A stretch of DNA of 64,000 nucleotides from Rikenellaceae bacterium (GTDB taxonomy: Bacteria; Bacteroidota; Bacteroidia; Bacteroidales; Rikenellaceae), in the NCBI GenBank assembly GCA_009783565.1, contig WRDF01000002.1:1-64000 (forward strand), written 5' to 3'. This document shows, piece after piece, positions 43,555 to 52,616 of the stretch; the first letter of the stretch is position 1; every line of letters starts with the position of its first letter. A model generated the notes under the pieces. It searched no databases. It worked only from the letters and a program-made list of their open reading frames with translations, and was not told the DNA's origin. The position numbers were made by a program, and so were the translations under genes.

Positions 43555-43836
43555 TTATTTCTTGTGCTTCACCTTCGACGAAAAGCCCTTGGCAGGCTTG
43601 AACGCCGGAACATGATGCTCCGGAATGGTGATCGTGGTGTTCTTCGAGATGTTGCGGGCTACCTTCTCTGCCCGTTTTTTGACCACGAAGCTGCCGAAAC
43701 CGCGAAGATACACATGGTGGTGTTTCTCCATCGCGTTCTGTATGTGCTCCATGAAAGACTCGATGATCAGCTGAACCTGTGCCTTATCGACACCGGTGCT
43801 TTTCGAGATGTCATTGACTAGATCTGCCTTTGTCAT
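43555..43836 (-). CDS. HU family DNA-binding protein
   Basis: A 93-residue nucleoid protein of the HU/IHF fold. It starts MTKADLVNDISKSTGVDKAQ, has the dimer core VYLRGFGSFVVKKRAEKVARN, and the DNA-binding arm around ISKNTTITIPEHHVPAFKPAKGF. The length and PAFKPAKGF motif are those of bacterial HU. It has its own promoter and leads into the mS38-like gene. It could also be called IHF-like; sequence alone does not separate the two. Confidence 0.94.
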   Translation of the reverse strand: MTKADLVNDISKSTGVDKAQVQLIIESFMEHIQNAMEKHHHVYLRGFGSFVVKKRAEKVARNISKNTTITIPEHHVPAFKPAKGFSSKVKHKK

Positions 43837-43875
43837 ATCCGTTGATTTTACGTTAGTTCAGGTTTTTACGGACTG

Positions 43876-43908
43876 CAAATATAAGACATTATTTTCTTAA
43901 TACACAAG
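43876..43908 (-). promoter_or_regulatory. Bacteroidota-type promoter for the HU gene
   Basis: On the - strand TATATTTG (43883-43876) matches the -7 consensus, with CTTG (43908-43905) 21 bases upstream in the -33 position. The HU ATG is 40 bases downstream of the -7 element. Confidence 0.7.
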
Positions 43909-43978
43909 ACATTGGTCGATTTTTCGACTCTTATTTCTGCCCGATTCGATTAAAGGCGTGATTTTGTGTGAACAGCCC

Positions 43979-44356
43979 CTAAGCCCGCCGTTTAGCAAAA
44001 ATGATGATCAACGCTTGCGGGATAAAAAGCCAAAAACCTGAGCCCGGCTCGATTAGACACCCGAAAATCGAAAAAATCAGCAAACTGTATCCGAAGAACA
44101 AAGGCGCAGGTTTTTGTTCTTTTTTTATGTAATAATGCAGTACCTGTCCGAGCAGGATTATAAAAATCCCGCAAATAAAGAACCAAACCGCGAATGCGCG
44201 CATGCAGTCCTGCGATGCCGATGTCACGTTTATCACTCCGTCCCGGATTATTTCCAGAAACGCATCTTTCCCCATGATGAGAGCCACGATGGTATGGAGT
44301 ATTCCCGTCGCAACAAGGAATATTCCGCTGTATCTCCAAAGTTTCATGTTTTTCAT
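43979..44356 (-). CDS. Small four-helix membrane protein (DUF6463-like)
   Basis: A 125-residue integral membrane protein with four hydrophobic segments: about residues 9-28 (YSGIFLVATGILHTIVALIM), 49-72, 83-100 and 104-121. The first helix with GILHT resembles DUF6463 proteins, which have no known function. It lies 16 bases behind another small membrane protein gene, so the two may act together. There is no signal peptide or catalytic motif that I can point to. Confidence 0.65.
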   Translation of the reverse strand: MKNMKLWRYSGIFLVATGILHTIVALIMGKDAFLEIIRDGVINVTSASQDCMRAFAVWFFICGIFIILLGQVLHYYIKKEQKPAPLFFGYSLLIFSIFGCLIEPGSGFWLFIPQALIIIFAKRRA

Positions 44357-44372
44357 ATTGTTTTAGAAAGGT

Positions 44373-44747
44373 TTATCTCACAAAAACAGGCAGGGCGAAT
44401 AAAACAGCCGCTATAATGAAAGCTGTGGTTAAGATGTAGGTCGCATAATCATTTGCTTTGAAGAAAATGAATTGCTGCACGGTCCGTATCACCCAAAATA
44501 AGGAACAACCCAGCAGAAAGGCATTGCCCAGTTTCGTGCTCTGCAATTCGACCGGAAACGCCATGCATATAAATGCGACGAAGAAAAAATGATAAGTGAT
44601 CTGTACGTTCAGGATTTGCATGACTCCCCGATTGATAACATCCAATTTTTTCAACTCTTCGTTCCATTTGAATGTTTTCCAGAATCCGATGTGGAATAAA
44701 GCGAATGCCAGACTGAGCAATCCGCAGAAATAAATTACCGTTGTCAT
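44373..44747 (-). CDS. Small four-helix membrane protein, unknown function
   Basis: A 124-residue integral membrane protein with four hydrophobic segments, at about 3-22, 46-65, 72-92 and 100-121. It includes ALFHIGFWKTFKW and a helix NVQITYHFFFVAFICMAF. It resembles its neighbour in size and layout and may be a distant relative. I do not recognise a family with confidence. Codon use is a little more AT-rich than in surrounding genes, which hints at acquisition as a pair. Confidence 0.6.
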   Translation of the reverse strand: MTTVIYFCGLLSLAFALFHIGFWKTFKWNEELKKLDVINRGVMQILNVQITYHFFFVAFICMAFPVELQSTKLGNAFLLGCSLFWVIRTVQQFIFFKANDYATYILTTAFIIAAVLFALPVFVR

Positions 44748-44785
44748 ACTCTTAATTTTTTATGCTCCGTAAGGAGCGGTTTATA

Positions 44786-46081
44786 CTATCTGAACAGCGC
44801 CACCGCCCCATCGAATTTGCGGCGGATCTCGGCCGTGCAGAGATTGCCGATACTGCCGGCGTGGCTGTGTGAGACGGTTTTGTCGGCTATATACGTACCT
44901 TCGGCCACGCGGCGACCGACTTCACGATAAGCATCGCGGAACGGCATTCCGCCGAGCGCCAGACGGTTTACCTCCTCCACCGTGAACAGGCAGTCGTAGC
45001 GCGCGTCGTCCAGGATATTCGCATTGACACGGATATTTTCCAACATGAGCGCCACCATCGCCGCCACTTCATGGAACGAATCCAACGCAGGGAATAACAC
45101 CTCTTTAAGTAGCTGATAATCACGATGATAGCCGTGCGTCATGTTGGTGGTGAGCAGGGCGATCTCGTTCGGCACGCTTTGCAGGCGGTTACACCGCCCA
45201 CGCACGATCTCCCACACGTCGGGGTTTTTCTTGTGCGGCATGATGCTCGAACCGGTCGTCAGAGCGTCCGGAAACGAGATGAACCCGTAGTTGCCGTTCA
45301 TGAACAGCGTGCAGTCGTCAGCGAGGCGTCCGAGTGTCGCGCCGACCGCCGCCAGCGCGACCGCCACTGCCTTTTCGGTCTTCCCGCGCCCCATCTGCGC
45401 CGCCACCACGTTGTATGCCATGTCGCCGAAACCTAGCAGGCGCGTGGTTTGGTCGCGGTCGAGCGGGAACGAGCAACCGTAACCGGCCGCCGAGCCTAAC
45501 GGATTTTGGTCGGCGCTTTTCCACGCCGCAAAAAGTGCGTAGAGGTCGTCCACAAGAGTCTCGGCATACGCCCCGAACCACAGCCCGAACGACGATGGCA
45601 TTGCCGCCTGCGTGTGCGTATAGCCGGGCATTAACACATCTTTGTGCCGTTCGCTGAGCGTTTGTAACAGCCCGAAAAGCTGCGCAATGGCTTCACGGAT
45701 GCGCCCGATCTCCCATTTTAGATACAGCTTCAAATCGACTAGCACCTGGTCATTGCGCGAGCGTCCGCTATGGATTTTCTTGCCCACATCGCCCACACGC
45801 CGCGTCAGCAGCAGCTCCACCTGCGAATGAACGTCCTCGACATCGTCTTCGAGCGCGAATGCGCCCGCCTCGATATCGACGAGGATTTTTTTCAGTTCTG
45901 CGTCGAGCGTCGCATGTTCATCCGGTGTGAGCAGCCCGATGCCTGCAAGCATTTCGACATGCGCCAGCGACCCCTCGACATCGAAACGCGCCAACCGCAG
46001 ATCGAACTCGCGGTCGCGTCCTACCGTGAATTTTTCGACTGCCTCGTCCGCCGCCGTACCTTTGCTCCAAAGTGTTGCCAT
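44786..46081 (-). CDS. argH: Argininosuccinate lyase
   Basis: Splits argininosuccinate into arginine and fumarate, the last step of arginine synthesis. The 431-residue protein carries the fumarase/aspartase superfamily signature GSSIMPHKKNPDVWE, the HSGRSRNDQV segment, and the TH motif in MPGYTHTQAAMPSSF. It is somewhat shorter than the 450-470 residues of many homologues, with a truncated C-terminal domain, but all catalytic segments are present. No argG is in the window; argF lies 4.6 kb away on the other strand. Confidence 0.95.
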   Translation of the reverse strand: MATLWSKGTAADEAVEKFTVGRDREFDLRLARFDVEGSLAHVEMLAGIGLLTPDEHATLDAELKKILVDIEAGAFALEDDVEDVHSQVELLLTRRVGDVGKKIHSGRSRNDQVLVDLKLYLKWEIGRIREAIAQLFGLLQTLSERHKDVLMPGYTHTQAAMPSSFGLWFGAYAETLVDDLYALFAAWKSADQNPLGSAAGYGCSFPLDRDQTTRLLGFGDMAYNVVAAQMGRGKTEKAVAVALAAVGATLGRLADDCTLFMNGNYGFISFPDALTTGSSIMPHKKNPDVWEIVRGRCNRLQSVPNEIALLTTNMTHGYHRDYQLLKEVLFPALDSFHEVAAMVALMLENIRVNANILDDARYDCLFTVEEVNRLALGGMPFRDAYREVGRRVAEGTYIADKTVSHSHAGSIGNLCTAEIRRKFDGAVALFR

Positions 46082-46093
46082 TTCAATTACTGA

Positions 46094-47512
46094 TTACCTG
46101 CTTACCCTAAGCCTCTGTCCGGGGCGGATAAGGTCGCTTCTGAGGTTATTCCACTGCCGAAGCTGGGCGACCGTCACCCTGTGCCGCTGTGCGATGCCGC
46201 CCAGAGTGTCGCCGCTCTTCACCGTGTATGTCGTCGCCGTTGCTGCCGCCGTCACCTCCGCCCGCAGATTTTCGGCGGGCTGATTGAGAAACCTCGCAAG
46301 ATAGAGCGTATCTTTTGCCAGAATCTCCGCCTCATGGGCAATGAAACGTGAAATATCGTGCTGCGGCAAACGCAGCGCGTATGTGCGTTCCACCGCCGGT
46401 ATGATGTCTTCCTTGTATTGCGGATTGAGCGCGCGCAGAGCTTCGATGGGTATGTCCAAAGTCGAGGCCACCTGATTGAAATGCATCAGGCGGTGCACCG
46501 TCACCGTGTCGGTCGAGATGGGCAACGGCGGGTCTACGGGCTTGATACCGTGCTGGTTATGGAACGTATAGGCGTAGTTCACCGCTACAAATGCGGGTAT
46601 ATATCCGCGCGTTTCGCTCGGCAGGTAGGGGTAAATATCCCAGAACGTCGTCGTCCCCCCTTCGCCGGTCGTACCGGTGAGGCCCGCGCGCTGCAAAGCC
46701 CTGTTCACATTGCCCGGCCCGCAGTTGTAGGCCGCGATGGCCAGCGTCCAGTCGCCGTACATGCGATACAGGTCGCGCAGATAGCGACATGCCGCGCGCG
46801 TCGCCAGCACCGGATCGCGCCGGTCATCTATCATAGACGTGACTTCCAGCCCGTAGCTTCGGCCCGTAGCGAGCATGAACTGCCACAGTCCGGTAGCGCC
46901 CATGTGCGACACGGCCGTAGGGTTCAGGGCCGATTCTACGATGGGCAACATGCGCAACTCCAACGGCAGCCCGTGTTTCGCGAGTTCTTCTTCGATCATC
47001 GGAAAATAAAACTTCGACAGTCCCAGCATACGCCCGATGAGCGAGGCATTGCGACCGGTGTACGACACTATATAGCGCTTGATTATATCGTTGAACCCCA
47101 TCGAGATAGGAGACACGATCATGCGCATCCGCGCGCGGTAGACCGAATCGGGAATGTCGGTCACGATAGGCTCGTCCATATCGATATCGATGAACTGCGA
47201 AAAAAAATCGCCGAACGAATTCACCACGTTGTTCGCATACCACTCGGCCAGCGCTGCGTCGAAAACCTGCGGCGACGAAGATATATTCAGCGTGTAATCG
47301 CGCTCTTGCGGTGCAGGGGCGGGAATTTCGCGGATTACGGGCGTCGGTTCGGCGACCTCTGCTACCATAGCACGTTCCGTCGCTTGCTGCGCGGCGGGTA
47401 TCGTGTGGCGCGGCGCGCGGCTCTGAGTCAGGCTCGTCACGTGCGAGCATCCCGGCGCGGCGAACACACCCGCCACCGCCGTTGCTATTACGATATATTT
47501 AAGAAATTTCAT
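46094..47512 (-). CDS. MltD-type lytic transglycosylase with LysM
   Basis: Cleaves peptidoglycan glycan strands in the periplasm. The 472-residue protein starts with a signal sequence ending in FAAPGC, so Cys22 is likely lipidated. The GH23 domain has the catalytic Glu in LPIVESALNPTAVS followed by GATGLWQFM and AAYNCGPGNVNRAL. One LysM domain is at the C terminus (TYTVKSGDTLGGIAQRH to LIRPGQRLRV). It follows DUF5683, parB and parA in a conserved Bacteroidota operon, which suggests links between wall turnover and chromosome segregation. Confidence 0.92.
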   Translation of the reverse strand: MKFLKYIVIATAVAGVFAAPGCSHVTSLTQSRAPRHTIPAAQQATERAMVAEVAEPTPVIREIPAPAPQERDYTLNISSSPQVFDAALAEWYANNVVNSFGDFFSQFIDIDMDEPIVTDIPDSVYRARMRMIVSPISMGFNDIIKRYIVSYTGRNASLIGRMLGLSKFYFPMIEEELAKHGLPLELRMLPIVESALNPTAVSHMGATGLWQFMLATGRSYGLEVTSMIDDRRDPVLATRAACRYLRDLYRMYGDWTLAIAAYNCGPGNVNRALQRAGLTGTTGEGGTTTFWDIYPYLPSETRGYIPAFVAVNYAYTFHNQHGIKPVDPPLPISTDTVTVHRLMHFNQVASTLDIPIEALRALNPQYKEDIIPAVERTYALRLPQHDISRFIAHEAEILAKDTLYLARFLNQPAENLRAEVTAAATATTYTVKSGDTLGGIAQRHRVTVAQLRQWNNLRSDLIRPGQRLRVSR

Positions 47513-47557
47513 AGTCTTGGGTTGTTGTTTTTTGTTATTGTCGCACGCATGTTAGTG

Positions 47558-48913
47558 TCAAAATCTCACACTCATACATACTCCCATGGCTCGCGCGTAG
47601 CCTCGTGTGGTAGTCATCTCCTGAACGCGCGGGCGTACCGAAAAATCGAGAGCTGCAAACATATTGTCGCCGATGTCCCAGTCTTTCAGGTGGGCATCCA
47701 CGTGCGCATCGACGATATTGATAAGGTATATAGCGCCGGTGAGGATTATCCCCAGGTCGCGGTTACGGCGGTAGAGATTGCGTATGTTTTGCAGTTCCGA
47801 CGGTTGCCGCCGCCTCAGAGCGGGTTCTACTGCGTCGATCTGCCCCGATGTCATAAGGTTGTATGCGAGCCGAAACCGCTGATAGCCGCGATTGTTCCAA
47901 TCCACGACCATGATCATCGACGCGAACCCGCCCATTACTATCGGGGCTTTCCAGTAACTGCCGTTGTAGATCTGTCCCGCGCCGGGCATTATCGTCGAGA
48001 GTGTGGTGGCGATCTTCACTTTTTGCGGCAGGCCGGGATAATTCAGCACGCCGTCGCAGACGAAATAAATATGCGTCGCGAGAGCAAGGCCGAACCAGAA
48101 CTGCTGTCGCTGGTTGTATTTTATCATAACCGTCTGCACGCGGTCGAGGTCGCTGTTCTCGCGCGTGTAGCCGTGATATATCAAATCGTCGTATACCGTG
48201 CGCGCCAGTCGATAACATTTGTTATCCTGCAATCCGAACCACATCGCCGTGCCCGCAACTCCATACAGCACGGGCAGTTTCAAATATTGCTTATTATGCA
48301 CCTGTCCCAGTCCGGGCGCGACGAAAGACAGCGCGGCCATGCGCGAGATAGGCAGCGTATCGCGGAACAGCGGACTGTATCGCGGTACGCCTCGCAGTTC
48401 TTCCCTCTCCGTGCGTCTGACCTCGCGGCGCGAGGGCGGCCGGGCGAGCGTGTCGGCCTGCGCCTCTTGCGCGGCTGCCACGTCGGGCATCAGCGCCATC
48501 AACCGCCGCCGCTCGTCGTAAAGCGAGTCGGCGCGGCGGTTCAGCACGCCCGATTGCACGCGCAACGAATCGGAACGCGCCGCGAAGTTAGGATTTATCC
48601 GCAGTATCGAATCCGCCTCGGCGATATGCCTCTGTGCCGCCTGGCGCAACGAATCGCTCTGATGGAGCATTGAGCTTGCCGTCGCCAGAAACGCCGTCGT
48701 GTCGCGCATCAGCGAGTCGGCCATAGCCCTCGCGCCGGTCTCGCGCGCTACGCCGCCGCTCACCATGTAACGCCGCAATTCGCGTTGTTCCTGAGGGGGT
48801 TGTACTCCGCCGCTGTTGCTGCCGCTGCCCGTCCCGCGCCCGATGACGCCGCAGGCAGTCCCCATCATCGTGGCGGTCAGCAATATGGCTATGAGCAGCG
48901 AGCTACGGAGCAT
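47558..48913 (-). CDS. DUF5683 domain protein
   Basis: A 451-residue exported protein, with a hydrophobic N terminus ending MMGTACG (possible lipobox, Cys21). Residues 40-200 are charged and helical, with Asp-Ser repeats such as MLHQSDSLRQAAQRH. The C-terminal half holds the DUF5683 region, with SFVAPGLGQVHNKQYLKLPVLYG and STIMPGAGQIYNGSYWKAPIVMGG; these paired PGxGQxxN motifs sit next to membrane spans. It stands between MltD and parB in the conserved par operon. The function is unknown. Confidence 0.85.
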   Translation of the reverse strand: MLRSSLLIAILLTATMMGTACGVIGRGTGSGSNSGGVQPPQEQRELRRYMVSGGVARETGARAMADSLMRDTTAFLATASSMLHQSDSLRQAAQRHIAEADSILRINPNFAARSDSLRVQSGVLNRRADSLYDERRRLMALMPDVAAAQEAQADTLARPPSRREVRRTEREELRGVPRYSPLFRDTLPISRMAALSFVAPGLGQVHNKQYLKLPVLYGVAGTAMWFGLQDNKCYRLARTVYDDLIYHGYTRENSDLDRVQTVMIKYNQRQQFWFGLALATHIYFVCDGVLNYPGLPQKVKIATTLSTIMPGAGQIYNGSYWKAPIVMGGFASMIMVVDWNNRGYQRFRLAYNLMTSGQIDAVEPALRRRQPSELQNIRNLYRRNRDLGIILTGAIYLINIVDAHVDAHLKDWDIGDNMFAALDFSVRPRVQEMTTTRGYARAMGVCMSVRF

Positions 48914-48936
48914 TTATTTCAATTACGAATTAAAAA

Positions 48937-49809
48937 TTACGAATTACGACATTCGAATTTCGTGAGAAAGGCTTCTATATCGGCATCCGTATCGAAATCG
49001 ATAACGATCTTGCCGCCGCCTTTCTTGCCTTTCTTGATAGAAATATTTTGCGAGAACAACCGTTCGAGATGCTCTACAAGACGACCGTAACTTTCCGGAA
49101 ATTCTTCCTCATCCGTTGCGACAATAGTCGCCGCATCGGGTTTGCGCACCAGCTCTTCGGTCTGCCGCACCGACAGTCCTTTGCGCAAAACCTTCTTCAA
49201 CAGCCCCAACTGCGCATCCTCAGCCGCCGATGCTATGGCCTTGGCATGTCCCATCGTGATATATTCCTCGCGCACGGCCGCCTGCACCTCGTGCGGCAAC
49301 CGCAGCAGGCGCAGATAATTGGCTATGGTCGAGCGTTTCTTGCCCACGCGCTCCGACAGTGCATCCTGCGTCAGCGCGCATTCGTCCATCAACCGTTGCA
49401 GGCTTATGGCGACTTCCAGCGCGTTAAGGTCCTGACGCTGAATGTTTTCCACCAACGCCATCTCGTGCAGGCGCTGGTCGTCCGCCTCGCGCACATAGGC
49501 AGGGATTGTCTCCAACCCCGCCATCTGAGCGGCGCGCATACGCCGCTCGCCGCTGATCAGAATGTATCGTCCGTCCGCCTCGCGCTTGACCGTGACAGGT
49601 TGAATCACGCCGAGTACCTTTATCGAGTCGGCGAGTTCCTCCAACGCATCCTCGTCGAAATGCGTGCGCGGCTGTTTGGGGTTGGGCGAGATTTGCGCAA
49701 GAGCGATCTCCTCCATCGTACTGACGCTGTGCTTTGTCGGAGCGTTAACGCGCTCCAACTCGAAAATAGCGTCCAGCCCGCGTCCCAGACCTATGGGTTT
49801 CTTATTCAT
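48937..49809 (-). CDS. parB: Chromosome partitioning protein ParB
   Basis: CTP-dependent DNA clamp that loads at parS sites and works with ParA in chromosome segregation. The 290-residue protein has the usual Bacteroidota start MNKKPIGLGRGLDAIFE, the CTP-binding motif SGERRMRAAQMAG, VENIQRQDLNALE, and the helix-turn-helix segment LTQDALSERVGKKRSTIANYLRLL. The C terminus is a dimerisation domain. ATG at 49809 is preferred to TTG three codons upstream. It lies 11 bases after parA. No clear 16-base parS palindrome was found nearby by eye. Confidence 0.96.
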   Translation of the reverse strand: MNKKPIGLGRGLDAIFELERVNAPTKHSVSTMEEIALAQISPNPKQPRTHFDEDALEELADSIKVLGVIQPVTVKREADGRYILISGERRMRAAQMAGLETIPAYVREADDQRLHEMALVENIQRQDLNALEVAISLQRLMDECALTQDALSERVGKKRSTIANYLRLLRLPHEVQAAVREEYITMGHAKAIASAAEDAQLGLLKKVLRKGLSVRQTEELVRKPDAATIVATDEEEFPESYGRLVEHLERLFSQNISIKKGKKGGGKIVIDFDTDADIEAFLTKFECRNS

Positions 49810-49820
49810 GTGAATCAAGA

Positions 49821-50579
49821 TTACGAATTTCTCTGTATCAACTCCTTCGCCAGATTCAGATAGTTTGCGCTGCCGCTCGACGCCGCGTCGTACAGGAGTA
49901 CCGGTTTGCCGTAGCTCGGTGCTTCGCTCAGACGGATATTGCGCTGCACGATGGTCTCGAACGCCAGCGTCCCGAAGTGTTGGCGCACTTCGTGCACCAC
50001 CTGGTTCGACAGCCTCGTGCGCGCGTACATCGTCATCAGGAAACCTTCCGTTTCGAGCGCCGGATTGAGCTTCCCCTTTACCATGCGGATCGTATTGAGC
50101 AGTTTACCCAGCCCCTCCAACGCGAAATATTCGCACTGCACGGGGATAAGCACGCTGTCGGCAGCCGTGAGCGCGTTCACCGTGATGAACCCCAGCGACG
50201 GCTGGCAGTCGATGAGAATATAATCATAGTCGTCGCTTACGGGAGCAAGAATTTTCCGCATCACGAAATGTCCCTCGTCCATCGCCGACAGTTCCAGCTC
50301 CGCTCCCACGAGGTTGATGCTCGACGGCAACAGCCACAAATCGTCGATATCCACGCTTTTCAGGATTACTTCGGCTGCCGTTTTTTCGCCCGAAATCACG
50401 TCATAGATGTTCGGGCCGTTGATGTCGAACCCCAGCCCCGACGTTGCGTTGGCCTGCGGGTCGGCATCGACGAGCAGCGTGCGGCGGCCGAGTGCGGCAA
50501 GGCTTGCGGCGAGGTTGATCGCCGTGGTGGTTTTGCCGACGCCACCCTTCTGGTTGGCAAGTGCTATGATTTTTCCCAT
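49821..50579 (-). CDS. parA: Chromosome partitioning ATPase ParA
   Basis: Deviant Walker-A ATPase that moves ParB-parS complexes. The 252-residue protein starts MGKIIALANQKGGVGKTTTA, which is the deviant P-loop. LVDADPQANATSGLG is the A' motif, and LIDCQPSLGFITVNAL is Walker B. ATG at 50579 was chosen since the seven codons before it read through the promoter region. It is the first gene of the par operon and is divergent from argF. Confidence 0.96.
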   Translation of the reverse strand: MGKIIALANQKGGVGKTTTAINLAASLAALGRRTLLVDADPQANATSGLGFDINGPNIYDVISGEKTAAEVILKSVDIDDLWLLPSSINLVGAELELSAMDEGHFVMRKILAPVSDDYDYILIDCQPSLGFITVNALTAADSVLIPVQCEYFALEGLGKLLNTIRMVKGKLNPALETEGFLMTMYARTRLSNQVVHEVRQHFGTLAFETIVQRNIRLSEAPSYGKPVLLYDAASSGSANYLNLAKELIQRNS

Positions 50580-50587
50580 ATAGAATG

Positions 50588-50625
50588 CAAAAATAATCAA
50601 ATTTCCCGAAAAATGCCTACATTTG
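50588..50625. promoter_or_regulatory. Back-to-back -7 elements for parA and argF
   Basis: TACATTTG (50618-50625) on + points to argF, 17 bases before its ATG. TATTTTTG on - (50595-50588) points to parA, nine bases before its ATG. Both fit TAnnTTTG, but no matching TTTG at -33 was seen for either, so these are modest calls. Confidence 0.45.
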
Positions 50626-50641
50626 TTTTCTATTAGAAAGT

Positions 50642-51661
50642 ATGAACACTATGATAGACCTCAGAGGACGCAGCCTGCTGACGCTGCTTGACTTCACTCC
50701 CGACGAGATTCGCGGATTGCTCGAACTGGCCGCCGTGCTGAAATCCGACAAGCGTGCCGGACGCGAGCGAAAGACCCTGACGGGTAAAAATATAGCGCTG
50801 ATTTTCGAGAAAGATTCGACGCGCACGCGCTGTGCGTTCGAGGTGGCGGCATACGATCAGGGGGCGCACGTGACGTATCTCGGCCCGACGGGGTCGCAGA
50901 TGGGCAAGAAGGAGTCGGTGCGCGACACGGCGCGCGTGCTGGGCGGCATGTACGACGGAATAGAGTATCGCGGCTACGGTCAGGAAATCGTGCGCGAGCT
51001 GGCCGAATATGCGGGCGTGCCTGTGTGGAATGGCCTTACCACCGAGTTCCACCCCACGCAGATACTGGCGGATTTTCTTACGATGATAGAGCATAGCTCC
51101 AAACCGCTGCGCGAGGTGTCGTTCTGTTATCTGGGCGATGCGCGCAACAATATGGGCAATTCGCTTATGATAGGCGCGTCTAAGATGGGGATGGATTTTC
51201 GTGCCGTGTGTCCGCCGCAGTGTGCGCCGGACGAAGGCTTGGTGGAGCGTTGCCGTGCGATAGCGGCCCGGACGGGCGCGCGGATAACGATAACGCCCGA
51301 CGTGGCGGAAGGCGTGCGCGGATGCGATTTCGTCTACACCGACGTGTGGGTATCGATGGGCGAGCCGGACGAGGTTTGGGCTTCGCGCATAGAATTGCTG
51401 CTGCCGTATCAGGTGAATGCGGCGGTGATGGCGGCGACGGGCAACCCCGACGTGAAATTCATGCACTGTCTGCCGGCGTTCCACGACGAAGGGACGCGCG
51501 TGGCGCAGGAGATAAAGGCGAAGTTCGGCATCGCCGAGATGGAGGTGACGGACGAGGTGTTCGAGTCGCCCGCATCGATTGTCTTCGAGGAATCGGCCAA
51601 CCGTATGCCGACGATTAAGGCGGCAATGGTAGCGACGCTGTATGGCGACTATAATGCTTAA
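50642..51661 (+). CDS. argF: Ornithine carbamoyltransferase
   Basis: Forms citrulline from ornithine and carbamoyl phosphate. The 339-residue protein has the carbamoyl phosphate site STRTRCAFE (near residue 60), [13 protein letters not shown], the DVWVSMGE segment and [10 protein letters not shown]. The HCLPAFHD sequence is that of true ornithine enzymes; Bacteroides succinylornithine transcarbamylase has a different motif there. It may serve arginine synthesis, with argH in the same window, or a catabolic deiminase route; no arcA or arcC is present. The CPBP gene follows after five bases. Confidence 0.93.
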   Translation: MNTMIDLRGRSLLTLLDFTPDEIRGLLELAAVLKSDKRAGRERKTLTGKNIALIFEKDSTRTRCAFEVAAYDQGAHVTYLGPTGSQMGKKESVRDTARVLGGMYDGIEYRGYGQEIVRELAEYAGVPVWNGLTTEFHPTQILADFLTMIEHSSKPLREVSFCYLGDARNNMGNSLMIGASKMGMDFRAVCPPQCAPDEGLVERCRAIAARTGARITITPDVAEGVRGCDFVYTDVWVSMGEPDEVWASRIELLLPYQVNAAVMAATGNPDVKFMHCLPAFHDEGTRVAQEIKAKFGIAEMEVTDEVFESPASIVFEESANRMPTIKAAMVATLYGDYNA

Positions 51662-51666
51662 TTTCG

Positions 51667-52569
51667 ATGGATATGAAAGACGAAAATAACGAAGTAGCGG
51701 TGGTCGAAGAACCGATCATCGAGATCGTGGAAGACAAGCCCGAAAAGCATGAGAAACATGAAGCGCCGAACCCGCCGGCACATCGTCCGCTATGGATGGA
51801 CTTGTTGCTCATTGTAGGGTTGTACATTGGGGTGCAGATCGTGTTCGGGCTGTTGTCGGGGTTGCTCGTGAGCCTGCTGGACGGCGATCCGGTGCGAGGC
51901 GGTTTCCTTGCTGTATTGGCGACGTATGCGGTGGTAATTCCCGCGGCGATATGGGTGATGCGTCAGAGGGGTGTAGAGCGGCGGTCGATGTTCTCGTTCT
52001 CGTTCAAAAAAGCCGACCCGCTGATGATCGTGTGGGGTTTCCTGCTGCTGGTGGTGATGAACGTGGTTATCGAGCCGCTTATATCGATGTTTCCCACAAC
52101 GCTTCTGGAAGAGACATACGGCGCGATTCTCGGGGGTGGCGGACTGGCCCTGCTGAGCACGGTGCTGCTGATTCCGATCGCCGAAGAGATGCTGTTCCGC
52201 GGCGTTATTCAGGGCGGAGTGTCGAAAGAGTACGGCCCGATACGTGCGATACTTATCGCGGCGGCGATTTTCGGCATAGTGCATATAGTGCCGCAACAGG
52301 TCGTGGCGGCGTTTCTGGCAGGTATCGTGCTCGGATACATATATTACAGGACAGGGTCGTTAGTGCCGGTCATCGTGATTCATGCGCTCAACAACGCGGT
52401 GGGATACATCGCGCTGCGCATGGCGCCGGGAGCGGCGGGCGAGTCGATGCGCACGGTGATAGGCAGCAATTTTTTGTATTGGCTGATATGGACGGTGTGC
52501 CTCGTCGTATTCCTGTTCGCCATGTTCAAATTATGGCAGCAGTTGGCACGGGTGGACGAGAAAAGATAG
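51667..52569 (+). CDS. CPBP family intramembrane metalloprotease
   Basis: A 300-residue polytopic membrane protein of the CAAX-processing/Abi family. After an acidic and Lys-rich cytosolic N terminus (1-38) come about eight hydrophobic segments. The three metal motifs are EEMLFRGVIQGG, FGIVHIVPQQ and VIHALNNAVGY, in the normal order. Such proteins cleave membrane peptides or modify peptide products; the substrate here is unknown. It is tightly linked to argF (5-base gap), probably by chance of operon packing. The PPIase genes follow after 47 bases. Confidence 0.88.
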   Translation: MDMKDENNEVAVVEEPIIEIVEDKPEKHEKHEAPNPPAHRPLWMDLLLIVGLYIGVQIVFGLLSGLLVSLLDGDPVRGGFLAVLATYAVVIPAAIWVMRQRGVERRSMFSFSFKKADPLMIVWGFLLLVVMNVVIEPLISMFPTTLLEETYGAILGGGGLALLSTVLLIPIAEEMLFRGVIQGGVSKEYGPIRAILIAAAIFGIVHIVPQQVVAAFLAGIVLGYIYYRTGSLVPVIVIHALNNAVGYIALRMAPGAAGESMRTVIGSNFLYWLIWTVCLVVFLFAMFKLWQQLARVDEKR

Positions 52570-52616
52570 TCGGGGGCCATGTGTACTAAAACCGCACGAA
52601 CGGGCGTTAAAATAAT

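Noticed and set aside
46358..48673. Long open frame (771 codons) on the + strand opposite MltD and DUF5683 genes
   Set aside because: It spans two well-supported - strand genes and their spacer, and its translation is Arg/His-rich with no known motif, typical of an antisense shadow.
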